A stretch of 14,714 nt of DNA from NCBI GenBank assembly GCA_910585755.1, contig CAJUFH010000066.1, positions 1 through 14,714 of the forward strand, given 5' to 3'. The number at the start of each line of letters is the position of its first letter. Position 1 is the first letter of the stretch. The translations under genes and the position numbers were made by a program. Below are positions 1 to 7,382 of this stretch, in pieces. The notes beneath the pieces were generated by a model. That model saw only the letters and a list, made by a program, of their open reading frames with translations. It made no database searches and had not been told where the DNA came from. Origin of the DNA: an uncultured Muribaculaceae bacterium (lineage in GTDB: Bacteria > Bacteroidota > Bacteroidia > Bacteroidales > Muribaculaceae).

Positions 1-52
1 CGGGGGTCAAATCAACCTTGGCCCCAGGGGTCATCCGCGCCTGGGTTTTCCA
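1..52. repeat. Terminal inverted repeat, left copy (52 bp)
   Basis: The first 52 bases are the exact reverse complement of 14663-14714. The copy is GC-rich and contains CCCCAGGGG. It lies in frame with the partial capsid gene, so on this side it would be coding, whereas the right copy is upstream of a gene and non-coding. A contig whose two ends enter the same repeat in opposite orientation gives this picture, as does a chimeric join. A real invertible or transposed repeat cannot be excluded. Confidence 0.9.
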
Positions 53-402
53 CCAAGCTCATTAAGGTCGAGAAAATCACCGTGCGCGACTCAATCGCGT
101 ATGTGTGCAAGCCGGGCACCAATGAGGACGGCGAGAAAGACCTTGTGGAAGTACCCGTGGAGAACTTCAAGCGCACCAACATCTCGTTTATCCCCGTCGG
201 CAATGTCGGCACTATCCAGGGAGTGCGCCCGCTCACTCTCGGCTACGACCCCGACGAGGTTGCCGAGTATGACGGGGGTCGCCTGATTCTCACCCAGCGT
301 GCGGAAAAGGCTACTCACTCAATCTACATCGAGTCCGAGTTCGCACAGCTTTGCGTGCCTAACAACGTCAACGCGATGTTCATCTGCACCGTAACCGCGT
401 AA
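1..402 (+). CDS. Probable phage major capsid protein, C-terminal part (5' truncated)
   Basis: The reading frame is open from base 1 to the TAA at 400-402, so the gene enters from outside the window. A GTG at 82 is an internal codon rather than the likely start. The visible C-terminus runs from LIKVEKITVRDSIAYVCKP through a stretch containing LTLGYDPDEVAEYDGGRLIL to IYIESEFAQLCVPNNVNAMF. This resembles the C-terminal domain of capsid proteins encoded just upstream of connector genes in Bacteroides prophages. The assignment rests mainly on position: it is followed in canonical order by connector, head closure, tail completion, terminator and tail tube genes. The first 17 codons lie in the 52-bp terminal repeat and may not belong to the native gene. 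Confidence 0.6.
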   Translation, partial: RGSNQPWPQGSSAPGFSTKLIKVEKITVRDSIAYVCKPGTNEDGEKDLVEVPVENFKRTNISFIPVGNVGTIQGVRPLTLGYDPDEVAEYDGGRLILTQRAEKATHSIYIESEFAQLCVPNNVNAMFICTVTA

Positions 403-408
403 ACTACG

Positions 409-768
409 ATGGGCGAGGAAAGCGCATATACCATCAAGGAATACTTGCAGGACATCTCTCCGCTTCTTACGGAGGGAGTCCTGCGGGTGATTCTCGCAAA
501 GCGCCACCTATCTCCCGACACCCCTACGGAGGATATGGAGGATAGGGAGCTTGACCTTGCCGAAGCGGAGGCTTACTACCATCTTTCCAACCTGCCCGTG
601 GGCGGCGCCACCAACAAGGAGGTGGACGGCTCGTGGAGCAGCACTACAGGAGGCTGGACGGTGAGCGGGGCGAACCTCTCTGAGTGGTATCGCAAGTATG
701 CGGCGCTCCGTGAGAAGTGGGGCGAGGAAGTGATAACCAAGCGCAAAATCCGCATAATCAATCTCTGA
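409..768 (+). CDS. Putative head-tail connector (gp6-like adaptor)
   Basis: This 119-aa protein starts with an ATG six bases after the capsid stop. It is largely acidic and helical, with YTIKEYLQDISPLLTEGVLRVIL at the N-terminus and a central segment LDLAEAEAYYHLSNLP. Small helical proteins directly after the capsid gene in siphophages are typically ring-forming adaptors of the HK97 gp6/SPP1 gp15 type that sit under the portal. The role is inferred from size, helical character and position; no catalytic motif is expected. It ends two bases before the next ATG, so the genes are translationally coupled. Confidence 0.5.
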   Translation: MGEESAYTIKEYLQDISPLLTEGVLRVILAKRHLSPDTPTEDMEDRELDLAEAEAYYHLSNLPVGGATNKEVDGSWSSTTGGWTVSGANLSEWYRKYAALREKWGEEVITKRKIRIINL

Positions 769-770
769 GC

Positions 771-1112
771 ATGAGCAATCCGCGTTTTCCGCATCAGTGC
801 GTAATCTACCGCCAAGAAGGAGCGACGAGCTTCGGAGGCGGCAAGGTTAAAGAGCTGTACAAAGGTGTATGCCGTAAAAGCAGCTCCACCAATATTCGCA
901 CGTTCAACACCGGCTCGAACACCACGGGCAAGGTTGACATAGCGGACTACCGGGTTAGCGTGCCGGGCATCGTCAAGGGAATCCAAAAAGGAGACCTTAT
1001 CGACGTTACCGACCTCACATGTATTGAAAAGGGGATGCGCATTGTCATGGCCGAGGCTACGCAACTTATGGGTGGTTGTACCGCGGTTCTGTGTAACACT
1101 TCAAGCAACTAA
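771..1112 (+). CDS. Putative head closure / stopper protein
   Basis: The 113-aa protein starts at ATG 771 (MSNPRFPHQCVIYRQ), two bases after the preceding stop. A longer reading from a GTG at 717 would overlap the previous gene and is unlikely. It is predicted beta-rich, with VDIADYRVSVPGI and KGDLIDVTDLTCIEKGMRIVMAEAT. Size, beta content and order (adaptor, stopper, gp10-like) match head-closure proteins such as SPP1 gp16 or lambda FII-like proteins, which join the connector to the tail. The assignment is by synteny and general character. Confidence 0.5.
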   Translation: MSNPRFPHQCVIYRQEGATSFGGGKVKELYKGVCRKSSSTNIRTFNTGSNTTGKVDIADYRVSVPGIVKGIQKGDLIDVTDLTCIEKGMRIVMAEATQLMGGCTAVLCNTSSN

Positions 1113-1116
1113 GGTT

Positions 1117-1656
1117 ATGGGCAACGCGGCGGCATTACAGATGGGAAGCCGGAGGGCAAAGGAAATCATAGCGCGGCATATGCTCAATGAAATCCTTATC
1201 CCGGCGGCAAAAGAGCTCATTCGTGACGCAACGGAAGCGCGTGTGTCTTTCGGGCATAACATGACGGGTAACACCATCAATTCCTATGCCGCAGGGGTGT
1301 ATGTCGCAGGGCAACTTGCGCATATTGAAACACCAACCGGAAGTATTTCCAGCCCTCTGCGCCGCAAACTCGGAATAGGACAGCGCTTCTATGCCGGAAG
1401 TCAGCGATGGGATGGGGAGACCCAGGAGAACACCTACACGGCCCAGGTCGGTACCAACGGCGCTATGGAACCGGAGCGGAGTATCGATTTTCTCCAGTCA
1501 CATAAGCCGTCGCCAAAAGGCTGGGCCTTGGTAGTCTGCAATGGCGTCGAATATGCCACATTTCAAGAAAACGAAATGAATATCGACGTACTCACGTCCA
1601 GTTTCGACTATGCCAAGATGTTTATGCCGTCAATGTTCAAGCCAATCACTGACTGA
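1117..1656 (+). CDS. Putative tail completion protein (HK97 gp10-like)
   Basis: The 179-aa product starts at ATG 1117, four bases after the previous stop; the upstream extension in this frame runs antiparallel to good coding in the preceding gene. The N-terminal helix (RRAKEIIARHMLNEILIPAAKELI) is followed by beta-rich sequence. The C-terminal motif NGVEYATFQENEM resembles the 'G-x-YA-x-x-xE' signature of HK97 gp10-like tail completion proteins. These act at the head-tail joint. The place between stopper and terminator genes agrees. Confidence 0.55.
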   Translation: MGNAAALQMGSRRAKEIIARHMLNEILIPAAKELIRDATEARVSFGHNMTGNTINSYAAGVYVAGQLAHIETPTGSISSPLRRKLGIGQRFYAGSQRWDGETQENTYTAQVGTNGAMEPERSIDFLQSHKPSPKGWALVVCNGVEYATFQENEMNIDVLTSSFDYAKMFMPSMFKPITD

Positions 1657-1658
1657 CT

Positions 1659-2087
1659 ATGGGCAATACCCAATATCCGAGAGAGGGGCTGTTAAAGTCA
1701 CTTTACGAACTGACAGCCGACATCACGCCGAATCGATTCGTCACGACGCGCCCCAATGCTGTTGGCAAACAGATGGACGAGTTCCTGCTGGTAAAGCTGC
1801 CTCAGCGCATCACGCAGCCGGGCGACACCTACCAGCTCACCACCGGGCAGATTGCGGTTTTCGCCCGTGACATTCAGGGAGGGCTGGAAAACAGCCTTGT
1901 ACTCGAACGGATACAGGATGCCGTCTGCTCGCTCTTTCCGATTCGCTCAAACCTCTATCTAGCGACACGACCAATCCTCCTTCCGGGAGGCTCTGACGGT
2001 GCCGGATTCCACTCGCTTATCATCCAGTTCAACATCAGAATCCACAAGGATTTTGACATTCATCCAACAGAATTATTCACTCTCTAA
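1659..2087 (+). CDS. Putative tail terminator protein
   Basis: This 142-aa protein starts two bases after the gp10-like stop. It has an alternating beta/alpha pattern (FVTTRPNAVGKQMDEFLLVKLP, then IQDAVCSLFPIRSN, then HSLIIQFNIRIHKDF) typical of the gpU/gp17-like terminators that cap the tail tube. Its location immediately before the tail tube gene is the usual one. No motif is diagnostic, so the assignment is by order and fold-like pattern. Confidence 0.5.
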   Translation: MGNTQYPREGLLKSLYELTADITPNRFVTTRPNAVGKQMDEFLLVKLPQRITQPGDTYQLTTGQIAVFARDIQGGLENSLVLERIQDAVCSLFPIRSNLYLATRPILLPGGSDGAGFHSLIIQFNIRIHKDFDIHPTELFTL

Positions 2088-2099
2088 AACCATTAAGTT

Positions 2100-2669
2100 A
2101 TGGCAACCGACATAACCGCAACTAAAAATCCGAGCGACCTTCACGATGTCCTCGGTCGTGTTGAGAAAGTCTTCCTCAACAATGAGACCAATAAGGCACC
2201 TTCGGCTTTGACAGGCACGTTCGACTTCAAACTGCCTATCCTCGACGAATCCATCACCTTCAACATGGGTGATGCGGATGTGACCCGTGTCAAGCTCATC
2301 GACCAGACCAACTGGACTTCCTACGCCAAGAAGGGAGACCCCGACATCTCATTCCAGGTACCTTCGTTCTCCGACGACATCGCTTCTATCCTCGGCAACA
2401 AACAGGGAACAGCGGCAAGCAATACGACCCTCGGTATCAAGTTCCAGGGGTATTCCGCAACACCGAAGAAAGTGCTGTGCTCACTTCTGTTCGTGTCCGA
2501 CGACGAAACGGTGTGCGTCTATCTCCCCAACGTGGAGATTTTCGCGACCCCCGTTCTCGGCGACGGCGACAATCCCTCGTACTTCAACTGTGTGCTTACC
2601 CCTATTCCCGACAATGCCGGAGCCGACTATTACATCGGCATCAAAACCACCACTACGGAGGGCGTTTAA
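2100..2669 (+). CDS. Major tail tube protein
   Basis: This 189-aa protein is beta-rich (FDFKLPILDESITFNMGDAD, VLCSLLFVSDDETVCVYLPN, YFNCVLTPI), as expected of phage tail tube subunits that polymerise into hexameric rings. It follows the tail terminator and precedes a strong terminator and the tail chaperone pair, the standard place for the abundant tube protein. Codon use is well biased and GC-rich, as expected for a highly expressed structural gene. Two alternative-frame readings inside it are shadows. Confidence 0.7.
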   Translation: MATDITATKNPSDLHDVLGRVEKVFLNNETNKAPSALTGTFDFKLPILDESITFNMGDADVTRVKLIDQTNWTSYAKKGDPDISFQVPSFSDDIASILGNKQGTAASNTTLGIKFQGYSATPKKVLCSLLFVSDDETVCVYLPNVEIFATPVLGDGDNPSYFNCVLTPIPDNAGADYYIGIKTTTTEGV

Positions 2670-2691
2670 CAGGAACTAACAGATGAATTAT

Positions 2692-2722
2692 GGGCGGCGG
2701 TATTTAATGCCGCCGCCCTTTT
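2692..2722 (+). terminator. Intrinsic terminator after the tail tube gene
   Basis: GGGCGGCGG (2692-2700) pairs perfectly with CCGCCGCCC (2710-2718) around the 9-nt loop TATTTAATG and is followed by TTTT. It lies in the 64-bp gap between tail tube and chaperone genes. A partial terminator here would lower chaperone expression relative to tube protein. Confidence 0.85.
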
Positions 2723-2733
2723 AACACACGGAT

Positions 2734-3218
2734 ATGGCAAGAAAAATCAAAGCACCGACACAGCCGCTTATGTCAGAAGAGAGGGCGTTGTTCGGTGCGG
2801 TTGAAAACGAGACCGATTATATTGAATTGCGCGGCAAAAGAATCGGACTTCGCGACCTTGGAGGATTTGCGAAGCGCAAAATATCAAAGATTCTGCTTAA
2901 AGAAGGCGGCGACGAGTTTGCAGTAGGTTGCAAGTGCATCGCCGCCGCAAGACTTAATTCCTATTTCAGGATAAAGTGGTTTTGGTGGATTTTGTGGCGG
3001 TGGTATTACTATTTCCGCAATTATACCGATTCGGAACTGACCGATGCTATCTGTATTATTAAAAAAAAGTAGCATCGGGGAGTTACTTCTTCAATACCAC
3101 ATTGCTGATAGGAATGAGGGAAACGATGATGTCGATGAGCAGGGAGGAAGTCGCAGCTTCCCTTCGAGAACATTCTACGGTCAGCAGTGGGAAATCTGCA
3201 AAGAACGACCGTGGTTAG
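2734..3218 (+). CDS. Tail assembly chaperone with -1 frameshift extension (G / GT type)
   Basis: The zero-frame product is 112 aa (2734-3072) ending WRWYYYFRNYTDSELTDAI...KKK. At 3063-3069 the heptamer A AAA AAG, in the correct phase for -1 slippage, is followed directly by the zero-frame TAG. In the -1 frame translation continues from 3069 (VASGSYFFNTTLLIGM, then RETMMSMSREEVAASLREH) to the TAG at 3216-3218. This gives a 161-aa fusion with sensible coding character. Paired short and frameshifted chaperones that load the tape measure are universal next to the tail tube gene in long-tailed phages (lambda gpG/gpGT). An A8-run sequencing error would give the same picture, but then the frame would be restored by a single base. 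The interval given covers the fusion. Confidence 0.65.
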
Positions 3219-3484
3219 CCGAGCCGCTACGATTCCTCGGAATCCCGATAACGCCACCGTTCTATTACCTGTTAAGAATGAGTTGCAGACAGGTCGAACT
3301 CATGTGTGCCGACTGCGCTGTGACGGTTTATCCCAAGACTGACACGGTGAAAGACGGCAAGGGCAAAGAGCACAAGTTCAACCGCCCCTCTCTTCGCTCT
3401 TTGAACGAGGCGAAAGAGCGGTTCGCGGCATGGGACGACGTAAAGAATCCGACATTCGACCTCAGCGGATTCAGCTTTTCGTGA
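3044..3484 (+). CDS. Phage tail-module protein of unknown function (start uncertain)
   Basis: The frame is open from an ATG at 3044 (inside the chaperone gene) to the TGA at 3482-3484. Convincing coding starts only around 3185, with WLAEPLRFLGIPITPP and RQVELMCADCAVTVYP; before that the -1 frame of the chaperone is the coding one. The only other ATG is at 3278, giving 68 aa and losing conserved-looking sequence, so a non-ATG start or a further translational event is possible. It overlaps the convergent integrase gene by 14 nt at its 3' end. The next expected gene, the tape measure, is absent, so the C-terminus may be truncated. The function is not recognised. Confidence 0.45.
   Translation: MLSVLLKKSSIGELLLQYHIADRNEGNDDVDEQGGSRSFPSRTFYGQQWEICKERPWLAEPLRFLGIPITPPFYYLLRMSCRQVELMCADCAVTVYPKTDTVKDGKGKEHKFNRPSLRSLNEAKERFAAWDDVKNPTFDLSGFSFS
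3063..3069 (+). promoter_or_regulatory. -1 ribosomal slippery heptamer A AAA AAG
   Basis: The heptamer has the X XXY YYZ form, identical to the E. coli dnaX slip site. It is in phase with the upstream frame and followed at once by TAG in the zero frame. No strong downstream pseudoknot is obvious by eye. Confidence 0.65.
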
Positions 3485-4718
3485 TGTACTTGCGCGCCCA
3501 TTCCGGGATAGGGGCGGATTCTTCCTCTATGTCCTGCGAATAACTTATGATTGTCCTGATAGCCATATCCGCCTGGGGGCGCATGACCTTGAAATAATCG
3601 TGAATCGGTCGGCTGTTCTTGTCCTTGATGGTCTGCCCGATAGCGTATTCAAGAATGTAGAGGGGTATGCCGAGGTCTGTTCCGTACTGAACGAACGTTT
3701 TTCGGGCCGAGTAGTACATCAGCTTCTTTTCAAAGCCCAAGTCCTCGCCGATTTTGTTCAGCCCATGGGTGACGAACGACCGGAACTGCTCGTATTGGGC
3801 GAAACGGTAGCCGAAATCGAGTGTTCCGTTCTCGGTGATGTATTTGTCGATGATGGCGCGGGCTTCCGGCTGTATCGTGAGAGACACCTCCTTCTCGCCG
3901 CGCTTCTTCGCCGCGGTCTTCTTGCGCACGAAGGTTATGGTCTCGCCTTCGAGGTGCGCGTCCATAAGGTCTGTGAGGTTTATCCCGGCGCAGTAGAACG
4001 AAAGCATGAACAAATCCCTTGCCACGTTATACCGCCTCGCCCAATCGCCCGTGAACTCCGCCTCGCGCAGCTTCCTAAGCTCTTCCTTGGAGATGCAGAT
4101 GTCTCGCACGGCCTTTGTCGGTATCTTGTAGTTGAGGAAGGGGAACACCTTGTATTCCACGACACCGTCGCTGACTGCGGAATTTAGGAGCGCTTTAAGA
4201 TGGGCCATACGGATGTTGATGGTTGTATCTGAGCTGCCCCCGTCCCGCAGGTACTTTTCATATTGAAGCAACGTCTTTGAGGTGAAGTGTTGCAGTGCCA
4301 CGTTTTCGCCTAATGCCTCAAGGGCATATTTAAGCGTGTAGCCCATATTCCGGGCGTATGAAAGCCGCCCCTCGTTTTTCAGACGCTCGATGTATGATTC
4401 CGCATATTCTTTGAGTGAATCGGATTTGCGGTGACGGAGCAAAAGAAACTCTCGAATTTCGGATGCCGACAAGTCAATAGCGGGCATGGTGTCAAATATC
4501 TCCTGGTATTCCCGCAAGATATTTTGGAGTTGCCTGTTAATGTAATCGGCATCTTTGTTTTTGACAACTCGTCCATCTTTCCATTGTTTTAGGTTGTCAA
4601 TCTTGAATCGGGTAGGGATATAGGTCGTTTTCCCTTTTGCTCCAATTACAATCTTAATGCCGAATGAGCCATCGGTGTTAGGCATTGTCTTTCTTATGCC
4701 AAGCGATATGGTTGCCAT
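3471..4718 (-). CDS. Tyrosine recombinase / prophage integrase
   Basis: The 415-aa protein has the Bacteroidales phage-integrase layout: an N-terminal arm-binding domain (about 1-90), a SAM-like core-binding domain (about 95-195, with SLKEYAESYIERL and TLLQYEKYLRDG), and a C-terminal catalytic domain. Box I reads ARDLFMLSFYCAGINLTDL, with Asn247 where the first catalytic Arg usually stands. Box II reads YYSARKTF with Arg339 kept but the usual His replaced by Tyr336. LGH is replaced by IGQ (360-362). The likely nucleophile is Tyr375 in PIHDYF. CTnDOT integrase is known to lack the first Arg, so activity is still plausible. It probably integrates the prophage at tRNA-Thr and is co-transcribed with the upstream HTH gene, 6 bases away. 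Confidence 0.85.
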   Translation of the reverse strand: MATISLGIRKTMPNTDGSFGIKIVIGAKGKTTYIPTRFKIDNLKQWKDGRVVKNKDADYINRQLQNILREYQEIFDTMPAIDLSASEIREFLLLRHRKSDSLKEYAESYIERLKNEGRLSYARNMGYTLKYALEALGENVALQHFTSKTLLQYEKYLRDGGSSDTTINIRMAHLKALLNSAVSDGVVEYKVFPFLNYKIPTKAVRDICISKEELRKLREAEFTGDWARRYNVARDLFMLSFYCAGINLTDLMDAHLEGETITFVRKKTAAKKRGEKEVSLTIQPEARAIIDKYITENGTLDFGYRFAQYEQFRSFVTHGLNKIGEDLGFEKKLMYYSARKTFVQYGTDLGIPLYILEYAIGQTIKDKNSRPIHDYFKVMRPQADMAIRTIISYSQDIEEESAPIPEWARKYITKS

Positions 4719-4724
4719 ATGGTA

Positions 4725-5135
4725 TTATATTATCAAGTTGAGTTTTTCTTCAAGGGATGACAGACGACCCGCTATTGTTGCTATATCGGTTGCGATTCCC
4801 GCAATCTCGTTTTGAAGAGCCTTTATATAGGCTTTCTCCAAAACAACAGCATTTTTGTCAACATCACACTTCCTTTCCAACTGAGCCACCCGCGACCGTA
4901 GTCGTCGAATGACTTCCGCCGCCTCCTTGGGAGATTTGCGAATGCTGGCATCCTTATTTGTGGCGATATATTCATCATACCATCTATATACTGTGGATTT
5001 CCCTACTGGAACGACCTTGATAATCTCTTTGGCAATCATACCGCTTTCAAACATAGCGATAACCTGTTCAAAGTATTTCTCCCGATTCTCTGCGTAAATC
5101 ATACGATTGCTTTTGCCGCCAAGTATTGATTCCAT
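4725..5135 (-). CDS. HTH and coiled-coil DNA-binding protein next to the integrase
   Basis: The 136-aa protein has an N-terminal helix-turn-helix of the Hin/transposase-OrfA type (residues about 18-58, MIAKEIIKVVPVGKSTVYRWYDEY). A long coiled coil follows (about 70-136, VIRRLRSRVAQLERK to the C-terminus). An alternative start is Met12 at 5102. It ends 6 bases before the integrase ATG, so the two are one transcript. The position suggests a directionality factor or regulator of the integrase; there is no transposase catalytic domain, so it is not an IS remnant. The function is inferred from context. Confidence 0.7.
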   Translation of the reverse strand: MESILGGKSNRMIYAENREKYFEQVIAMFESGMIAKEIIKVVPVGKSTVYRWYDEYIATNKDASIRKSPKEAAEVIRRLRSRVAQLERKCDVDKNAVVLEKAYIKALQNEIAGIATDIATIAGRLSSLEEKLNLII

Positions 5136-5164
5136 AAAAATTCGTGTATTGTTTTTGTATTGTT

Positions 5165-5287
5165 TTGCGGCTCAAATTTCAGCAAAAAAATTCAATAAGG
5201 CGACATTTTAACACATATTTAACAATAAAGAAATTGATAATCAATAGCTAATTTATTGATTATCAACTTCTTTTCTTAGAGCCGCAA
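5165..5287. other. Candidate prophage attachment region at the tRNA-Thr 3' end
   Basis: The integrase module faces the 3' end of tRNA-Thr (5280), the usual target of tyrosine recombinases. TTGCGGCTC (5165-5173) is an exact inverted copy of GAGCCGCAA (5279-5287) at the tRNA 3' end. It also resembles the tRNA 5' flank at 5346-5360. The partner att site would lie beyond the left edge, so the core cannot be defined here. Confidence 0.45.
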
Positions 5288-5352
5288 GCCAGGTTCGAAC
5301 TGGCGACCTTTTCGTTACGAATGAAATGCTCTACCAACTGAGCTATTGCGGC
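5280..5352 (-). tRNA. tRNA-Thr (anticodon CGT)
   Basis: It folds fully by eye: acceptor GCCGCAA with TTGCGGC, D-arm GCTC/GAGC, anticodon loop TTCGTAA with CGT at 34-36 and U33 present, variable AGGTC, T-arm GCCAG-TTCGAAC-CTGGC. CCA is not encoded. It is the likely insertion target of the prophage on its 3' side. Confidence 0.93.
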
Positions 5353-5531
5353 TTGAGAAATCGAGGCACTGGGCCTCGGAGGGTGGGAGTTCGGTCGGCG
5401 GCGGTCTTTGCTGTTCTCTTGGCGGCGGCTTGAATCGGGTAGGCGAACAAGGCGGGCTGGGGAGGGGCGCTGTCGGGCCGGGGATGCTGACTTCTGTCCC
5501 GTTTATGTTGGGTTGTTAAGTTTTCAAAATT

Positions 5532-5555
5532 AAGGCTCCACCGAAGCGGAGCCTT
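5532..5555 (-). terminator. Terminator after tRNA-Glu
   Basis: AAGGCTCC (5532-5539) and GGAGCCTT (5548-5555) form an 8-bp stem with an 8-nt loop. On the minus strand it is followed by TTAATTTTG. It lies just 3' of tRNA-Glu, so tRNA-Thr downstream probably has its own promoter in the GC-rich 5353-5530 gap. Confidence 0.75.
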
Positions 5556-5562
5556 TGGCGAG

Positions 5563-5635
5563 TAGCGAATCAGGGAATCGAACCCTGGTCTCCACCGTGA
5601 GAGGGTGGCGTGCTAGGCCACTACACTAAATCGCC
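5563..5635 (-). tRNA. tRNA-Glu (anticodon CTC)
   Basis: Acceptor GGCGATT pairs with ATTCGCT apart from one T-T mismatch and a terminal G-T. D-arm GTG/CAC, anticodon stem CCACC/GGTGG around loop CTCTCAC with CTC at 34-36, and T-arm CAGGG-TTCGATT-CCCTG are all in order. CCA is not encoded. Confidence 0.9.
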
Positions 5636-5675
5636 ATTTTCTTATCGCTTGTTAGCGTTGTTCCTTTGAACACTG

Positions 5676-5705
5676 CAAAGGTACGGACTTTTTCTGAATC
5701 TGCAA
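5676..5705 (-). promoter_or_regulatory. Bacteroidetes promoter for tRNA-Glu
   Basis: On the minus strand TTG is followed after 19 nt by TACCTTTG, matching the -33/-7 consensus (TTTG, TAnnTTTG). The -7 box lies about 40 nt upstream of the tRNA 5' end. Confidence 0.8.
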
Positions 5706-5823
5706 GAGGTTTGATGCAAAAATATGTTAACGGCGTCTGTTTTTTCGGTTTTGACACCCCGTGGAAGCGGTTAAGTGGGCAGAATGGGCGAATCGGCCCT
5801 TTTTTCGCCGAACGAGTATTCGG

Positions 5824-7362
5824 TTACCTTGGCTTTTTTCGCCCCTTTCGGGTGATAGTGTCATCTTCGGAATCTCGGTCGAGGGGAGTGTCGTCCGGCG
5901 AGCTGAACGGGAAAAGCTGTCTGACGGGGTCAAAGTCCGGGTCGTCAATCAGGGTGTACGCCTCGTGTTGGGCGAGGATGCGCATCTGCTGGAGGGTAAG
6001 CTGGATTCCCTTGAACTTCATTATGTCCTCCATGTCGGGTATCTCGGGCGGATTGGCGAGAATCACGGAGCTGAGCTGGTCAAGGTCTCCGAAGCGGTGC
6101 TGTTTAAGCAGCGAGGCGCAGAGGAGCAGGTAGCCCATTATGGAGATTTCGATGGGGGAGGGATGGTTTTCCGACCGATACACGTTCAGTTGCTCGAAGC
6201 GGGCTATGTAGTCGCCGTAGCGTTTTGCGAGATACAGCAGTCGCAGATATAGTTCGGAAATGGATGTGAAGCCGTATTTCTCGGTGAAGTAGTCGAGGAG
6301 GATGGCTCCCTGGATGTATAGCTTCTCGTTGTAGAGGGCGAGGGCTGTTTTCTGCCACTGCTCGACGTTGTCTCCGACGATGGAGTTGTATATATCTATA
6401 TAAGGTGTCGCGTTGTCGGGATTAAGCCGCAGAATTTCGATGAGGGCTTCGGGATTCCCTTCTTCGCCTTTGCTCATAAAGGAAGCGTAGGCCTCGATGG
6501 CGGCGCTGTCCTTGTGGCGGGCGCGGTAGCATTCGGCGAGCGCCTTTGTCGCGATAGCGTTGTCTGGAACCCGCTTGAGAAACGCTTTGAGTTCCTCTTC
6601 TGCCTGGGCGCGGTTGGCTTCCTGGGCCGAGAGGACCACGGCGCGGACGAGCGCTCCCTCGAGATTATCCGGGTCAATCGCGAGGGCGTAGTCAGCGGCG
6701 GAAATCGCTTCCTCGGGATGGGAGTTGGCAAATTCCGTCTTCGCGAGCAGAAGCCAGCAGTCGATGTTGAACGGCTCGGTCTGGGTAAGCTCCTCGGCGA
6801 GTTGCCGGGCGAGGGCCGAGTGTTCGGGATAATCCTTTAGGATTGTTGCGGTCTCGAAGAGGAGCGACCGCGTGTCCTCGGCCTTGTCGCGGAGGGCCAC
6901 ATAGGCTTCCGCGACAAGGTCGGGGCGGGTGAGGTCGCGGAGGAGGTCCATCAGCTTGAGGACCGACTCGCAGTCGAATTTGTCGTGCTTGGCCAGGAGC
7001 GAGCGCATATCGTCGTCGGGATGGCCGTCGGGATAGTGGGCGATGCTCAGGGCGAGCACGTCCCACAGCGGGCTTTCCTGCCGGTCGCGGCGGGCGAGCA
7101 TGTCGGCTCCGGCCTCGTTGGAGATGTACGACAGGAAGAACCCGGCTCGCTCGTCGAACAGCGTGGAATCGGGGTGCAGCCGGCGGGCTGTGAGGAACAC
7201 GTAGAACTGTACCATAACGTCCCCTTCGTCCTGGGCGTAGTCGTATATGTCGAGCAGTTCGTCTTCCTCATAGTAGTCGACGGTCTTCTCTTCGAGCACT
7301 TCGCGGCGGAAGCGGTCGTAGAGTTCCTTCATGTATTCAAGGCTGTTGTCTGAATCGAGCAC
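5824..7362 (-). CDS. Tetratricopeptide-repeat protein
   Basis: The 512-aa protein has no signal peptide. An acidic N-terminus (EKTVDYYEEDELLDIYDYAQDEG) is followed by helical repeats. The clearest TPR-like units are about 190-290: SLLFETATILKDYPEHSALA, CWLLLAKTEFANSHPEEAIS, and AADYALAIDPDNLEGALVRA. The C-terminus is charged and basic (DDTITRKGRKKPR). It begins 20 bases after the glnS stop on the same strand, so the two are probably one operon. It is likely a cytoplasmic scaffold protein; its specific role is unknown. The GC-rich codon use matches glnS. Confidence 0.8.
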   Translation of the reverse strand: MLDSDNSLEYMKELYDRFRREVLEEKTVDYYEEDELLDIYDYAQDEGDVMVQFYVFLTARRLHPDSTLFDERAGFFLSYISNEAGADMLARRDRQESPLWDVLALSIAHYPDGHPDDDMRSLLAKHDKFDCESVLKLMDLLRDLTRPDLVAEAYVALRDKAEDTRSLLFETATILKDYPEHSALARQLAEELTQTEPFNIDCWLLLAKTEFANSHPEEAISAADYALAIDPDNLEGALVRAVVLSAQEANRAQAEEELKAFLKRVPDNAIATKALAECYRARHKDSAAIEAYASFMSKGEEGNPEALIEILRLNPDNATPYIDIYNSIVGDNVEQWQKTALALYNEKLYIQGAILLDYFTEKYGFTSISELYLRLLYLAKRYGDYIARFEQLNVYRSENHPSPIEISIMGYLLLCASLLKQHRFGDLDQLSSVILANPPEIPDMEDIMKFKGIQLTLQQMRILAQHEAYTLIDDPDFDPVRQLFPFSSPDDTPLDRDSEDDTITRKGRKKPR

Positions 7363-7382
7363 GATAATTCTCTGTAGGTTTA

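Noticed and set aside
4725..5135. IS3-type transposase OrfA remnant
   Set aside because: The HTH and coiled coil look similar, but there is no OrfB, no IS ends, and the gene is tightly coupled to the phage integrase.
5785..5823. Terminator downstream of the TPR gene
   Set aside because: Short inverted repeats (GGGC/GCCC; CCGAA/TTCGG) exist, but the T-tract is on the wrong strand for the TPR transcript and the stems are only 4-5 bp.
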